DNA of 21,122 nucleotides from Pseudomonadota bacterium (GTDB lineage Bacteria > Pseudomonadota > Gammaproteobacteria > Xanthomonadales > Xanthomonadaceae): the NCBI GenBank assembly GCA_023438325.1, contig JAEXRB010000374.1, positions 1-21,122 of the forward strand, given 5' to 3'. The notes under the pieces are model-generated. The model was not told the DNA's origin. It ran no database searches and saw only the letters and a program-made list of their open reading frames with translations. Positions 1 through 8,344 of the stretch are shown piece after piece. Positions within the stretch are counted from its first letter, which is position 1; each line of letters begins with the position of its first letter. A program made the position numbers and the translations under genes.

Positions 1-1020
1 TTCTTCACGCCGCTGCCGACGACACCTGCCGCCACCACGACCCAGGTGCTGCAACGCCTGCGCGAGCGCATGGCCGATCCGCCCTGCACCGATCATCCCC
101 GCATCCAGTATTGGCAGGGCCGCTACGCCGCATCGCCACAGCGCTTTGCCCTGCAAATCGAAGCCATCGCCCCGATGATGGGATTGGTTCTGGAGGAACT
201 TGACCGCTATCGCCTGCCCGGCGAATACGCGCTGCTGCCCATCGCCGAAAGCTGGTATCGGCCCGATGCGCGCGGCGCGGGTGATCATGTCGGACTGTGG
301 CAATTCGGACGCTCCACTGCGCACTCGCTCGGCCTGCCGGTAAACGCCGCCTACGACGGCCGCATGGATGCACGCGCATCCACCGACGCGGCAATGCGTT
401 ATCTGGCGCAGATGCACAACCGCTTCGGTGACTGGAAACTTGCCACTGCCGCCTTCAATGCCGGCCCGCAACGCCTGCAAAACCTCGTGGACAATCAGGC
501 CGATGCGCTGTTTTCCCTCTCCACGCGCGCTCCTGCTGGCCTGCCCAACACCACCTTCGAGCATCTGGCCAAAATGAAGGCCCTGGCCTGCCTGCTCGGG
601 CGACCCGAGCGGTTCGGGATCCTTTTGTCCGACGATGCGCTTGATCCGCTGGTGCCGGTTCGCTTGCCGCCCGGCCAATCCTCGCTCACCGCCATCGCCC
701 GGCAACAGGAAATTCCCGGCGATCTGCTCGCCACGCTGAATCCGGCCTTCCGCAAAGGCTTCATCGCATCCAGCGCACCGCGTGAACTGCTCGCCCCGCA
801 ATCCATCGCGCAACGCCTTGCCATTGCCGAACTGCCTGCGGCGGCTGCACCGACGGAAATCGCACCATCAGGCGCCGACATGCACATCGTGCGTCGCGGC
901 GACACGCTCGGCGCCATCGCAAAGCGCCATGGCGTGAAGCTGCAAACCCTGTTCGCACTCAACAACCTCAATGCACGCTCGGTGCTGCGCATCGGACAAC
1001 GCATCCGACTGGCGCCGTAA
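1..1020 (+). CDS. mltD: MltD-like membrane-bound lytic murein transglycosylase with C-terminal LysM, 5' end missing
   Basis: The reading frame is open from base 1, so the gene begins outside the window; the GTG at 46 is only an internal in-frame candidate. Counting from that GTG, residues about 60-160 form a family 1D lytic transglycosylase (SLT/GH23) fold: the block around PIAESWYRP carries the presumed catalytic Glu (residue 68), followed by GLWQF and AAFNAGP, all typical of MltD. The C-terminus (about 279-324) is a full LysM peptidoglycan-binding repeat starting [14 protein letters not shown] weaker LysM-like stretch lies around 202-249. The enzyme should cleave the MurNAc-GlcNAc bond of peptidoglycan with formation of 1,6-anhydroMurNAc, in the periplasm; the signal peptide would lie in the missing part. 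MltD of E. coli likewise has C-terminal LysM modules. The assignment to transglycosylase is firm; the exact paralogue letter is less so. Confidence 0.88.
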   Translation, partial: FFTPLPTTPAATTTQVLQRLRERMADPPCTDHPRIQYWQGRYAASPQRFALQIEAIAPMMGLVLEELDRYRLPGEYALLPIAESWYRPDARGAGDHVGLWQFGRSTAHSLGLPVNAAYDGRMDARASTDAAMRYLAQMHNRFGDWKLATAAFNAGPQRLQNLVDNQADALFSLSTRAPAGLPNTTFEHLAKMKALACLLGRPERFGILLSDDALDPLVPVRLPPGQSSLTAIARQQEIPGDLLATLNPAFRKGFIASSAPRELLAPQSIAQRLAIAELPAAAAPTEIAPSGADMHIVRRGDTLGAIAKRHGVKLQTLFALNNLNARSVLRIGQRIRLAP

Positions 1021-1099
1021 AGCCGCAGGCATCACACTTCGCCCTCTTTTCCCGACACCCGCGCAGGCCCTGCCTGCGTCCGCTCCAGGAGATAGCACC

Positions 1100-1885
1100 A
1101 TGGGTTTTCTTGCAGGCAAGCGCGCCCTGATCGTCGGCGTTGCCAGTCAACGCTCCATCGCCAACGGCATCGCCGAAGCCATGCGCCGCGAAGGCGCCGA
1201 ACTGGCCTTCACCTATCAAAACGACAAACTCAAATCACGCGTGGAAGAAGCCGCCGCCGAGTACGGCTCCAACATCGTGCTGCCCCTGGACGTGGCCGAT
1301 GATGCGCAGATCGACAGTGTCTTTGCCGAGCTCGGCAAGCATTGGGACGGCCTCGACATACTCGTGCATTCGGTCGGTTTTGCCCCGCGCGAAACGCTCG
1401 ATGGCGGATTCCTCGATCACCTCACCCGCGAGAGCTTCGCCATCGCGCTGGACATTTCCACCTACAGCCTTGCGGCACTGTCCAAAGCCGCGCGCCCGAT
1501 GATGGCCAACCGCAATGGCGCGATCCTGACCTTGAGCTACCTCGGCGCCGAACGCGCCCTGGAGAACTACAACGTCATGGGCGTGGCCAAGGCCGCGCTG
1601 GAGTCTTCGGTGCGTTATCTCGCCCTCAACCTCGGCCCGGAAGGCACGCGCGTCAACGCCGTTTCCGCCGGCCCGATCAAGACCCTCGCCGCTTCCGGCG
1701 TGGGCAACCTGCGCAAGATGCTCACCCACGTATCCGAACACGCCCCGCTGCGACGCAACGTCAGCATCGAAGACGTGGGCAACGTCGGCGCCTTCCTCTG
1801 CTCGGACCTGGCCGCCGGCGTGACCGGCGAAATCACCTACGTGGATTGCGGCTACAACATCCTCGGCATGGCCGGGCTGGAATAA
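1100..1885 (+). CDS. fabI: Enoyl-[acyl-carrier-protein] reductase (NADH), FabI
   Basis: This 261-aa protein catalyses the last step of the fatty acid elongation cycle, reducing trans-2-enoyl-ACP with NADH in the cytoplasm. It is an atypical short-chain dehydrogenase: the N-terminal nucleotide-binding loop reads [13 protein letters not shown], and the active site has the FabI pattern with Tyr in LSYLGAERA, Tyr in ENYNVMG and Lys in VAKAALE, spaced as Tyr-146, Tyr-156 and Lys-163 of E. coli FabI. The block [12 protein letters not shown] near the substrate-binding loop is also diagnostic. The ATG at 1100 is chosen because AGGAGA sits at 1087-1092, seven bases upstream, and because family homology begins there; the open frame extends further upstream without conservation. 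A small hairpin (arms 1062-1068 and 1072-1078, 7 bp, 3-base loop) lies in the 79-base gap after mltD and has no T-run. The gene converges on nlpD with a 15-base gap. Confidence 0.97.
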   Translation: MGFLAGKRALIVGVASQRSIANGIAEAMRREGAELAFTYQNDKLKSRVEEAAAEYGSNIVLPLDVADDAQIDSVFAELGKHWDGLDILVHSVGFAPRETLDGGFLDHLTRESFAIALDISTYSLAALSKAARPMMANRNGAILTLSYLGAERALENYNVMGVAKAALESSVRYLALNLGPEGTRVNAVSAGPIKTLAASGVGNLRKMLTHVSEHAPLRRNVSIEDVGNVGAFLCSDLAAGVTGEITYVDCGYNILGMAGLE

Positions 1886-1900
1886 TCCTCAGCGCCAAGG

Positions 1901-2905
1901 TCAGCGCGCAGGCAGGAACGGCAGCGGATCCACCGGCTTGCCGTTCCTGCGGATCTCGAAGTGCAGCATGTCGCGGCTGGCGCCGCTACGGCCCATTTCG
2001 GCAATCTGTTGCCCGGCTTTCACCTTCTGGCCTTCATTCACCAAGCGTTTGCGGTTGTGGCCATAGGCGGAAAGAAATGCATCCGAATGGCGCACGATGA
2101 CCAATTCGCCGTAGCCGATCAGGCCCGAACCCGAATACACCACCTCGCCGTCAGCCACCGCGACCACTGCCTGGCCCGCATTGCCGGCGATGCCGATGCC
2201 TTGCTTGGTGGGTTCACCGGCGACGAATCGGCTGATGACCTGCCCGCTGGCGGGCCAACGCCAGGCGATGCCTTCGACCGAGCGACTGCCGCCAGTGGCA
2301 ACCATCGGCGTGGTGGCAGGGCTGATCGTGGGCGTGGTGGCCGGCGTGGTGGCCACCACAGGTACAGGTACAGGTACAGGTACAGGTACAGGTACAGGTG
2401 CAGGTACAGGTGCAGGTGCCGCCACTGCCGCCGATGTTGCGGGTGCCGTGGCCGTGGCCGTGCTGGAAGAAGTGACAGGCACTGGCTGCGAGGCGGAGGG
2501 CATCGAAGCCGGTGTCCCGGTCGCTGTTGACGTAACCACAGGCGCCGGTGTGCTGGCCACGGGCGCCGACGTGCGGCCAGGCGGCGCGGCATTGCTCGCT
2601 GTGGTCGTCGAAGTGGCTGCGGCCGCCAAACGCAAGCGCTGCCCTGGATAAATGGTGTAAGGCGCGGCAATGCCGTTCCAGCGGGCCAGGTCGCGATAAT
2701 CCAGCGCGTTGCGAAAGGCAATTCCGTAGAGCGTGTCGCCTCGCGCCACCACATGCTCGCGCACGCTTGCCGGCGATGTGTGCACCGATTGCGCCGGGCG
2801 TGGGCGCGACGTGGCTTCTTCCGTCACCACGGCACGCGGCCGCATGCTGCACCCAGCGAGCACGCCCAGCACCAACACGCCGCAGATGAGCTGATGCAAC
2901 CTCAT
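1901..2905 (-). CDS. nlpD: NlpD-like lipoprotein, LysM plus degenerate M23 (LytM) domain
   Basis: A 334-aa outer-membrane lipoprotein of the NlpD/EnvC type, which activates periplasmic N-acetylmuramoyl-L-alanine amidases during daughter-cell separation. The start at 2905 gives a lipoprotein signal with lipobox LAGC (Cys-19) and has GGAGG on the minus strand at 2916-2912. Residues about 50-94 are a LysM domain (HVVARGDTLYGIA...YPGQRLRL). A Pro/Val/Ala/Thr/Ser-rich linker follows, including a run of Pro-Val and Pro-Ala dipeptides. The last 100 or so residues are a LytM/M23 fold. The metal ligands are missing: the usual HxxxD position reads GIGIAGN and the HxH position reads LHFEI, as expected for a non-catalytic amidase activator. 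It is the last gene of the surE-pcm-yqaA-nlpD operon, and its ATG overlaps the yqaA stop (ATGA). In many gammaproteobacteria rpoS follows; here fabI converges instead. Confidence 0.9.
   Translation of the reverse strand: MRLHQLICGVLVLGVLAGCSMRPRAVVTEEATSRPRPAQSVHTSPASVREHVVARGDTLYGIAFRNALDYRDLARWNGIAAPYTIYPGQRLRLAAAATSTTTASNAAPPGRTSAPVASTPAPVVTSTATGTPASMPSASQPVPVTSSSTATATAPATSAAVAAPAPVPAPVPVPVPVPVPVPVVATTPATTPTISPATTPMVATGGSRSVEGIAWRWPASGQVISRFVAGEPTKQGIGIAGNAGQAVVAVADGEVVYSGSGLIGYGELVIVRHSDAFLSAYGHNRKRLVNEGQKVKAGQQIAEMGRSGASRDMLHFEIRRNGKPVDPLPFLPAR
2359..2418 (+). repeat. Hexanucleotide tandem repeat inside nlpD
   Basis: Ten consecutive six-base units of the form CAGGTA or CAGGTG (six CAGGTA, then mixed). 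On the coding (minus) strand they encode alternating Pro-Val and Pro-Ala in the linker between the LysM and LytM domains of NlpD. As the unit is a multiple of three, gain or loss of copies changes linker length without shifting the frame. Confidence 0.9.
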
Positions 2906-3495
2906 GCACTTCCTCCCGAGAACACCAGATACGCGATGGCCGCCGCCAACAACGCCAGCGCAATCCATCCGATCGGTTCGATATGCTTGCGCAGCATGGC
3001 TTCCGCCTTCCTCCCGCCGAGCCTGATCGCCCAAGCCACCAGGTACACACGCTTGCCGCGCCCGATCAAGGCGCCGAAAAAGAATGGCAACAGCGGCATG
3101 CCGATGGCCCCGGAAGCCAGCGTGAAGACCTTGAACGGCACCGGCGTGAATCCTGCCAGCAGCAACAACCAGAAGCCGTTTTCCGCCGCTTGTCGTTTGA
3201 TTTCCTCGAACTGCGCGGCGTAACCGAAGCGTTCGAGGAAAGGCATGGCCAGCTCGATGGCGTAGTGCCCGATGGCATAGCCGATGAACATGCCGAGCAT
3301 CGAGGCCACAAGGCTGATCGTGGCAAACACGTAGGCGCGCTTCGGATTGGCCAGCGACATCGGCGCCAGCATCACCTCGGGCGGAATCGGAAACACGATG
3401 GCCTCAAGGAAGCTCACGCCGCCCAGCAAAGCCGGCGCATGCCGATGCTGCGACCACCCGAGCATGCGCTCGTACAGCGGCGCGAAAATCTTCAT
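2902..3495 (-). CDS. yqaA: YqaA/DedA-family (VTT domain) inner-membrane protein
   Basis: A 197-aa polytopic membrane protein of the YqaA branch of the DedA/SNARE-associated (VTT) superfamily, whose members include lipid-carrier flippases and proteins needed for membrane homeostasis; the substrate of this one is unknown. The characteristic elements are [13 protein letters not shown] near residue 30 and the re-entrant-loop motif [17 protein letters not shown] in the middle. Hydrophobic segments occur around residues 20-45, 58-80, 108-145 and at the C-terminus ([15 protein letters not shown]). The start at 3495 is favoured because the ATG overlaps the pcm stop as ATGA and GGGAGG lies on the minus strand at 3507-3502; the longer open frame upstream is antisense-like and unconserved. 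Its own stop overlaps the nlpD start in the same way, so the operon is probably translationally coupled throughout. Confidence 0.88.
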   Translation of the reverse strand: MKIFAPLYERMLGWSQHRHAPALLGGVSFLEAIVFPIPPEVMLAPMSLANPKRAYVFATISLVASMLGMFIGYAIGHYAIELAMPFLERFGYAAQFEEIKRQAAENGFWLLLLAGFTPVPFKVFTLASGAIGMPLLPFFFGALIGRGKRVYLVAWAIRLGGRKAEAMLRKHIEPIGWIALALLAAAIAYLVFSGGSA

Positions 3496-4166
3496 GCCGT
3501 GCCTCCCAGCAAGGGCACGAACGTCACCGCACCAAGCACCTCCGGCTGCCAGCCATTGTTGTCGGCACGCCAGCGCATCAATTGCTGCACCCCGCCCGCC
3601 TCGCCAACCGGCGCCACCAACACGCCGCGCGGAGAAAGCTGGCGCAGAAGTTCCGGATCGAACGCGCTGGCAGCAGCCGTGACGAGGATGCCATCGTAGG
3701 GTGCATGTTCGGCCCAACCGATGCGGCCATCGCTGTAGCGACAATGGATGTTGCGATAGCCCAGCTTGCGGAAACAGCGGCGTGCGGCGCGCTGCAATTC
3801 ATCGATGCGTTCGACGGTGTAGACGTGCTCCACCAGTTGCGACAGTACCGCCGCTTGATAGCCCGAGCCGGTTCCGATCTCCAGCACGCTCCCGCGCACG
3901 CCGGCTTCCAGCAGCGCCTCGGTCATGCGTGCCACGACCCACGGCTGAGAGATCGTCTGGCCGCGCCCGATGGGCAGGGCCGTGTCTTCGTAAGCGCGGC
4001 TGGCCAGTGCTTCGTCGATGAACAGGTGGCGCGGCACGTTACGCATCGTTTCAAGCACGCGCTCGTCGCAAATGCCGTTGCGGCGCAGGTTTTCCACCAG
4101 TCGCTCGCGGGCGCGCTGGGAGGTCATTCCCACGCCGCTGGCTTCCGGCGACAGGCGTGCGCGCAT
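3492..4166 (-). CDS. pcm: Protein-L-isoaspartate O-methyltransferase
   Basis: A 224-aa cytoplasmic SAM-dependent methyltransferase that methylates L-isoaspartyl residues in damaged proteins to start their repair. Motif I of the SAM site is [18 protein letters not shown], and the Pcm signatures [21 protein letters not shown] and a C-terminal FVPLLGG are present. The first ATG (4166) overlaps the surE stop in a TGATG arrangement and gives a 13-residue extension before [10 protein letters not shown]; Xanthomonas-type Pcm proteins carry a similar extension, so I prefer it to the internal ATG at 4127, which would match the shorter E. coli protein. The gene lies between surE and yqaA in a continuous minus-strand operon. 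Confidence 0.95.
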   Translation of the reverse strand: MRARLSPEASGVGMTSQRARERLVENLRRNGICDERVLETMRNVPRHLFIDEALASRAYEDTALPIGRGQTISQPWVVARMTEALLEAGVRGSVLEIGTGSGYQAAVLSQLVEHVYTVERIDELQRAARRCFRKLGYRNIHCRYSDGRIGWAEHAPYDGILVTAAASAFDPELLRQLSPRGVLVAPVGEAGGVQQLMRWRADNNGWQPEVLGAVTFVPLLGGTA

Positions 4167-4945
4167 CACCGCGCTGACTCCATCGCGGCGGTCAAGCCCT
4201 CGACCCAACCGGCCACCTTTTCCAGCGCCTGATAACGGGTGAGATCGACATGGATCGGCGTGATCGCAACGCAGCGCGATCGAATCGCATGGAAATCCGT
4301 GCCCGGCCCGGCATCCTGCTCCGCCCCGGCCATGCCGATCCACCAGATCGGCCGGCCACGCGGATCCTCCTGCGCGATGCATGGCTCGGCACGGTGCCGA
4401 TGCCCGAGTCGCGTCACCTCGAAGCCACGCAGTTCCTCGAACGGCACGTTCGGCACGTTGACGTTGAGGATGGTGTTGGCCGGCAATGGATCCACCAGCA
4501 GGCGCGCGGTCAGCGCCACCGCCACGCGCGCGGCGGTGTCGTAATGCCGTTGCGGCTCGCCGTTGAAAGCCAGCGACATCGCAATCGCCGGCAACCCGAG
4601 GAAGCGACCTTCCATCGCAGCGGCCACCGTGCCCGAATAGATCACATCATCGCCCAGATTGGCATGCGTATTGATGCCCGAGACGACGATGTCCGGCTCC
4701 ACCTCGAGCAGCCCCGCCAACGCCAGATGCACGCAATCGGTCGGCGTTCCGACGACACTCCAGGTGCGCTCATCCACCACCCGCGCCCGCAGCGGACGAT
4801 CGAGCGTCAGCGAATTGGAGGCACCGGAACGATCCCGATCCGGCGCCACCGTCACCACCTCGTGCCCGGCCTCGCGCAAACCCTGCGCCAGCACCTTGAT
4901 GCCAGGTGCATCCACTCCATCATCATTGCTGACCAGTACCCGCAT
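4166..4945 (-). CDS. surE: 5'/3'-nucleotidase SurE
   Basis: A 259-aa metal-dependent nucleotidase (survival protein E) acting on nucleoside monophosphates in the cytoplasm. The N-terminus [15 protein letters not shown] contains the metal-binding Asp pair. The second motif [20 protein letters not shown] and the third [26 protein letters not shown] complete the SurE active site. The length is close to the E. coli protein (253 aa). The start at 4945 places [10 protein letters not shown] at the terminus as in other SurE proteins; an ATG 15 bases further upstream would add MQGTG and lacks support. It is the first gene of the surE-pcm-yqaA-nlpD operon, which is widely conserved in gammaproteobacteria and linked to stationary-phase and stress survival. 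Confidence 0.96.
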   Translation of the reverse strand: MRVLVSNDDGVDAPGIKVLAQGLREAGHEVVTVAPDRDRSGASNSLTLDRPLRARVVDERTWSVVGTPTDCVHLALAGLLEVEPDIVVSGINTHANLGDDVIYSGTVAAAMEGRFLGLPAIAMSLAFNGEPQRHYDTAARVAVALTARLLVDPLPANTILNVNVPNVPFEELRGFEVTRLGHRHRAEPCIAQEDPRGRPIWWIGMAGAEQDAGPGTDFHAIRSRCVAITPIHVDLTRYQALEKVAGWVEGLTAAMESAR

Positions 4946-4980
4946 GCCCGTGCCTTGCACCGCTTCAATAAAAGCAGGCC

Positions 4981-5009
4981 ATGATAGCGGATGCCCGAAA
5001 AGCGGCGAA
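4981..5009 (-). promoter_or_regulatory. Candidate sigma-70 promoter of the surE operon
   Basis: On the minus strand a TATCAT -10 box (4986-4981, one mismatch to consensus) lies 17 bases downstream of TTCGCC (5009-5004), a weak -35. Transcription would start near 4974, about 30 bases before the surE ATG. Position and spacing are right; the -35 is poor. Confidence 0.4.
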
Positions 5010-5062
5010 TCCCGCCTTTCGCACCGTGCCCGCCGTCATGCAGATCAGGCCGCGTTTCACGC

Positions 5063-6688
5063 TCAGTGGACAAACCCGATGCGCGCCGTGGCGCCGCCGG
5101 GCTTGAGCCGCAATTCACCTTCCACCAGATCCAGCAGCACCTCCGCGCTCGGCGCCTGCCCCAACACCCGCAACTGCCGCAAGGCATTAGCCATGTCGCC
5201 GGGCGTGAGACGGTCGAGCCGTTCGATCCGGCGCAGGCTGGCAGCATCGAGCGCCTTTTCGCCCAGCACGCTGCGAAACAACGCCACGCGCTGCGCCGCC
5301 GCCAGATAATCAAACCGCACTTTGAAATCGAACCGCCGCAGACTTGCCGCATCAAGCGAATCCACCAGATTGGTGGAAGCGATGAAGATGCCCTCGAACG
5401 CCTCCATCTGGGTCAGCATTTCGTTGATCTGGCTCACTTCCCAGCTCCGCTGCGCGCGGCTGCGATCCTGAAGAAAACTGTCGGCCTCATCGATCAGAAG
5501 AATCGCGCCCTCATCGCTTGCCGCACGAAATGCCTCGGCCAGATTCTTCTCGGTTTCGCCCACCCACATGCTCACCAGATCGGAGGCGCGCTTGACGTGC
5601 AACGGGCGATCCAGCACCTGCGCCAGATGATGCCCGAGCGCTGTCTTGCCGGTGCCAGGCGGCCCGAACAGGCACAGCCGTGCGACACGCCCGGCGCGCA
5701 AACCTTCGATCAATGCGGAAAGATCGCGATCGGTATTGAGGAAGGCCGGATCGTAATGCTGCGGCAGTTCGGCAGTTTTTCGCGCCGTGGAATGACCCAT
5801 CGAACGCAGCGACATCTCCACGATACGCAGCGATTGCGCATCGCGCTCATCGCGCCGCTTGCTGCCCAGCGCCTTCACCACCTTGGCCGCGCGTTCGATC
5901 TGCGCGGGTGGCAAGGTTTCCAATTCGCTCAAGGCCGCAATACCTGCATCAGACAGCAATGCCCCCGAAAAACAGCGTTTCACGATGCGCTCGCGCACCT
6001 TGCGCGGCGGCGTGCGGAACTGCGCAACGAGATCGAAGCGGCGCAGATAAGCCGGATCAATCGCACGAATGTCGTTGCACACCCACACGGCGGGCACCGG
6101 ATTGGACTCCAGCGTCAGATTGATCCAGCCCTTCGCGAGACTTTCAGGGTCGCGCCCCTGCTTGCCCACCAGCGCCGACAACAACGAAGAACCACCGCTG
6201 CCAAACACGTCCTCCACTTCATCGAACAAAAGCAGTTGCCCGCGATTGCGTGCGAGCAGGCGCTGCGCCAGCGTGTAGGCGCGGAAACGCGCCTCGCCGG
6301 AAATGGGATCGCGGTCTTCATCCTCCACCGGCACCTCATCCAGCCGCACGCCGAGCGATTGCGCCAGGGCGCGCACGAACTCCGTCTTGCCGGTGCCCGG
6401 CGCGCCGTGGATCAACACGTTCACGCCATGACTGCGCCGCTTCAATGCACTGGACATGTAACGCGCAATCAAGCTGGCTTCGATCTGGTGGGAATAATCG
6501 TCCAACGAAAGCCCAGCCGGTGGCGCGGGACGCAACAGGCTGCGCTGGATGCTATCCAGATCGAACGCAGGCGAAAGAAGATCAACCGCCAAGGTATCGC
6601 GCATTTCCATCGGAAAACTGTGCCGCTCCAGATCGAACCTTCCGAACACACCGATGCGCCGCAACGTGCACCCCGCCCCCAGCGCCAA
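5063..6688 (-). CDS. Double-AAA+ ATPase, C-terminal part (separated from its N-terminal part by an in-frame TAG)
   Basis: This 541-residue frame has two AAA+ ATPase modules. Counting from the TTG at 6688, module 1 has Walker A GAPGTGKT (95-102), Walker B LLLFDE (152-157) and RRFD (216-219). Module 2 has Walker A GPPGTGKT (342-349), Walker B ILLIDE (396-401) and RRFD (451-454), the place of the arginine finger. The module 2 sequence is of the classic PF00004 type (ClpX/VCP/FtsH-like remodelling ATPases). The 6707-7210 fragment is in the same frame, with only a TAG (6709-6707) between; sequence that looks family-like (GAGCTLRRIGVF, a linker before the AAA core) lies right after the stop. I therefore read the two as one gene of about 715 codons with a nonsense codon. 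If this part is translated alone, it needs the TTG at 6688 or the ATG at 6610; neither has a strong ribosome site. The biological substrate is unknown. Confidence 0.8.
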   Translation of the reverse strand: MALGAGCTLRRIGVFGRFDLERHSFPMEMRDTLAVDLLSPAFDLDSIQRSLLRPAPPAGLSLDDYSHQIEASLIARYMSSALKRRSHGVNVLIHGAPGTGKTEFVRALAQSLGVRLDEVPVEDEDRDPISGEARFRAYTLAQRLLARNRGQLLLFDEVEDVFGSGGSSLLSALVGKQGRDPESLAKGWINLTLESNPVPAVWVCNDIRAIDPAYLRRFDLVAQFRTPPRKVRERIVKRCFSGALLSDAGIAALSELETLPPAQIERAAKVVKALGSKRRDERDAQSLRIVEMSLRSMGHSTARKTAELPQHYDPAFLNTDRDLSALIEGLRAGRVARLCLFGPPGTGKTALGHHLAQVLDRPLHVKRASDLVSMWVGETEKNLAEAFRAASDEGAILLIDEADSFLQDRSRAQRSWEVSQINEMLTQMEAFEGIFIASTNLVDSLDAASLRRFDFKVRFDYLAAAQRVALFRSVLGEKALDAASLRRIERLDRLTPGDMANALRQLRVLGQAPSAEVLLDLVEGELRLKPGGATARIGFVH

Positions 6689-6706
6689 CGGAATGCCACG
6701 AATCCG

Positions 6707-7210
6707 CTAGCCGAGCGCGTGATGCACCAGAGCGAAGAACTGCATCGGCGTGGACACCCAGCGGTTCAGCAGGTCATCGCAGCCTTCCACGCTTCTTGCC
6801 ACCACCGCAAAACGCAGCACCACACATTCGGTGGCCGAAAGCCGCAACGCCTTGCCGAGCCTTTCGATATTGCGATCCAACGCCGGAATCGCCACCTCAC
6901 CACGCGCCTCCAGCTGCTCACGCTGTCTGGAAATCGCACGCTCCACCAGCCACGGCGAAAGCTCCGACAGCCTGACCTCGCCTTTCAGTTCCAACCCGGC
7001 CAGCCGCAGCAGATTGACAGCCTCCCCCCTGGCGATCTGCTCGTAAGGACGAACCCGCACCATCATCCGAACCGCATACAGGGCCGCACAGCGTTCCAGC
7101 GCCGATTCCATCCGCCGCACGCGGAATACCGGTGATTTTTGCGCGACAGGCTCAGGTGTGATGTTTTCTTGCGGATCGCGACGGCGAGAAATTTTCTGTT
7201 TGCGCAGCAT
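6707..7210 (-). CDS. N-terminal part of the interrupted AAA+ ATPase
   Basis: A 167-residue helical fragment starting at the ATG at 7210 (GAGGG precedes it) and ending at TAG 6709-6707. It has no ATPase motif. Its charged N-terminus (MLRKQKISRRRDP) is followed by what appears to be an all-helical domain with the pattern LRLSATECVVLRFAVVA and WVSTPMQFFALVHHALG; I recall similar helical regions preceding the AAA core in large bacterial ATP-binding proteins. It shares its reading frame with the ATPase region that follows. A CAG-to-TAG change is the simplest explanation of the stop. Possible alternatives are readthrough, re-initiation giving a two-subunit protein, or a sequencing error. One copy of the (A/G)CGACA-N5-TGTCG palindrome lies 45 bases upstream of its start. 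Confidence 0.6.
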   Translation of the reverse strand: MLRKQKISRRRDPQENITPEPVAQKSPVFRVRRMESALERCAALYAVRMMVRVRPYEQIARGEAVNLLRLAGLELKGEVRLSELSPWLVERAISRQREQLEARGEVAIPALDRNIERLGKALRLSATECVVLRFAVVARSVEGCDDLLNRWVSTPMQFFALVHHALG

Positions 7211-7254
7211 GGCAGTGCCCTCGTGACTTGACGTGAGCAGTGTCTTTTCTTGAT

Positions 7255-7271
7255 ACGACAAATGGTGTCGC
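7255..7271. promoter_or_regulatory. Palindromic operator candidate, site 1
   Basis: ACGACA-AATGG-TGTCGC. It lies in the 185-base divergent region between the ATPase gene (start 7210, minus) and the 123-aa gene (start 7396, plus). It matches three other sites at 7336, 12724 and 14131. A possible -35 (TTGATA, 7250-7255) for rightward transcription abuts it, a geometry suited to repression; no convincing -10 was found. Confidence 0.6.
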
Positions 7272-7335
7272 AACGACTATTCGTATGGCGTAGATCAAGG
7301 CTTCCCGAGCCATCCCAAACGGCATCTCGAACCAT

Positions 7336-7352
7336 GCGACAACCGATGTCGC
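7336..7352. promoter_or_regulatory. Palindromic operator candidate, site 2
   Basis: GCGACA-ACCGA-TGTCGC, a perfect inverted repeat that extends by one more pair (T 7335, A 7353). It lies 43 bases before the ATG of the 123-aa gene and 81 bases (centre to centre) from site 1. Confidence 0.62.
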
Positions 7353-7395
7353 AATCCTGCGCCATCCTGCCACCCCGCACCACGAGGAACAGGAC

Positions 7396-7767
7396 ATGCG
7401 CCACCCACCCGACACCACCAGCAATGCGGCCCTGACCATTGCCGAACGCCTGAAATCCAGCGAACCCTGTCTTCCGATCGGAGAAGGCGACTGCACGGAA
7501 GTGGCTCCCCTGACGATCCTCGACACCGACAACCACGTCACGCTGGAACACTTCATCGCCCAACTGCTGATGGAAGAAGAAGAACTGGAGTTCAGGTTTT
7601 CCGAACAATCGTTTCTTCCCCACGGCGAACGATACATCGACAAACTGACGTTCGACGTGAAGCCGGAAGGCGCAACCGAATGGCAGAAACAGAGGAGCTT
7701 CCACTTCGACATCACCGCCGGCTTCAATTCCCTGCAAGCACGCCTAAACCGTGACGCTCCAGCATGA
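7396..7767 (+). CDS. Protein of unknown function, 123 aa
   Basis: I do not recognise this protein. It is acidic, with a cluster LLMEEEELEFRFSEQSF in the middle, no signal peptide and no membrane segment; the second half (YIDKLTFDVKPEG, SFHFDITAGF) looks like beta strands. The ATG at 7396 is preceded by GAGGA and AGGA. Codon use is GC-rich like the core genome. It is transcribed away from the AAA+ ATPase gene across a divergent region holding two copies of the island palindrome, and its stop overlaps the start of the next gene (ATGA at 7764-7767), so the two are almost certainly co-translated. Shared promoter control with the ATPase suggests, but does not show, a common function. Confidence 0.72.
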   Translation: MRHPPDTTSNAALTIAERLKSSEPCLPIGEGDCTEVAPLTILDTDNHVTLEHFIAQLLMEEEELEFRFSEQSFLPHGERYIDKLTFDVKPEGATEWQKQRSFHFDITAGFNSLQARLNRDAPA

Positions 7768-8324
7768 GCGAGCAAGTGATCGTCAGTAACAGGAAATTCG
7801 TTGTCACCTACACCGCACCCGGTGGCGCGGTGAAACGGCGGATGGTGAACCTGCATTTCCATCGCGCCTTTGTTGCATGGTTCGACAAAGCAAAGCACAG
7901 ATTCGCACTGCCACTGCGGATCATCGACATAAGAAAGCATTACCTGCGCCTTGCCATCGACGGATTCGGCGGATGCCTTGAGGTCGGCATTTCCTCGTGG
8001 GACGTGATGGTGTATGTGTACTGGCAAGGCAACTACGTCGACGCCATCTACCCGAACGACACCCGAGCGCGATGCAATGAACTTAGCTACTATTATCTGG
8101 ACTGCATGGAATATGCCATCAGCCACGATGTGCGACTCGATCCCAACCCACCGGAACCCTTGAGGCATTACCCGAATAGGGAAAGCCTATGGAACGAGCG
8201 TCTTTTCGAGCGACTGCTGGAATCAGACGCAGCTGAGTGCATCACTAACAGACACCTCCTGAGCGGAAAAAATGTAACTTTGAACGAGTGCACAGCGAAA
8301 GTTAATTTTCGAATTTGTCTTTAA
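7764..8324 (+). CDS. Protein of unknown function, 186 aa
   Basis: Not recognised. Residues about 1-125 look like a mixed beta/alpha domain rich in aromatic residues (VNLHFHRAFVAWF, VMVYVYWQGNYVDAIYP, ELSYYYLDCMEYA), with no membrane segment and no catalytic motif I can name. Its ATG overlaps the stop of the 123-aa gene. The last 25 or so codons (from about 8240) switch to AT-rich codon use (SGKNVTLNECTAKVNFRICL), unlike the rest of the gene, and the AT-rich nuclease gene follows 20 bases later. The original C-terminus may therefore have been replaced when the AT-rich segment was inserted. Confidence that this is a gene is good; its true end in relatives may differ. Confidence 0.7.
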   Translation: MSEQVIVSNRKFVVTYTAPGGAVKRRMVNLHFHRAFVAWFDKAKHRFALPLRIIDIRKHYLRLAIDGFGGCLEVGISSWDVMVYVYWQGNYVDAIYPNDTRARCNELSYYYLDCMEYAISHDVRLDPNPPEPLRHYPNRESLWNERLFERLLESDAAECITNRHLLSGKNVTLNECTAKVNFRICL

Positions 8325-8344
8325 TTGGAAATTAGGATTAATTT

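Noticed and set aside
1062..1078. Intrinsic terminator between mltD and fabI
   Set aside because: The stem is only 7 bp with a 3-base loop and no following T-run; it may be a chance hairpin in GC-rich DNA.
2359..2418. CRISPR-like array
   Set aside because: The six-base units have no spacers and encode the Pro-Val linker of NlpD.
4991..7135. A 714-codon open frame on the plus strand opposite the AAA ATPase gene
   Set aside because: It is rich in His, Gln and Arg with no domain pattern, and is the usual antisense shadow of a GC-rich gene; the minus strand carries clear Walker motifs.
7063..8168. Long minus-strand frames opposite the 123-aa and 186-aa genes
   Set aside because: No ribosome site or family pattern; the plus-strand genes have an ATGA overlap and a sensible start.
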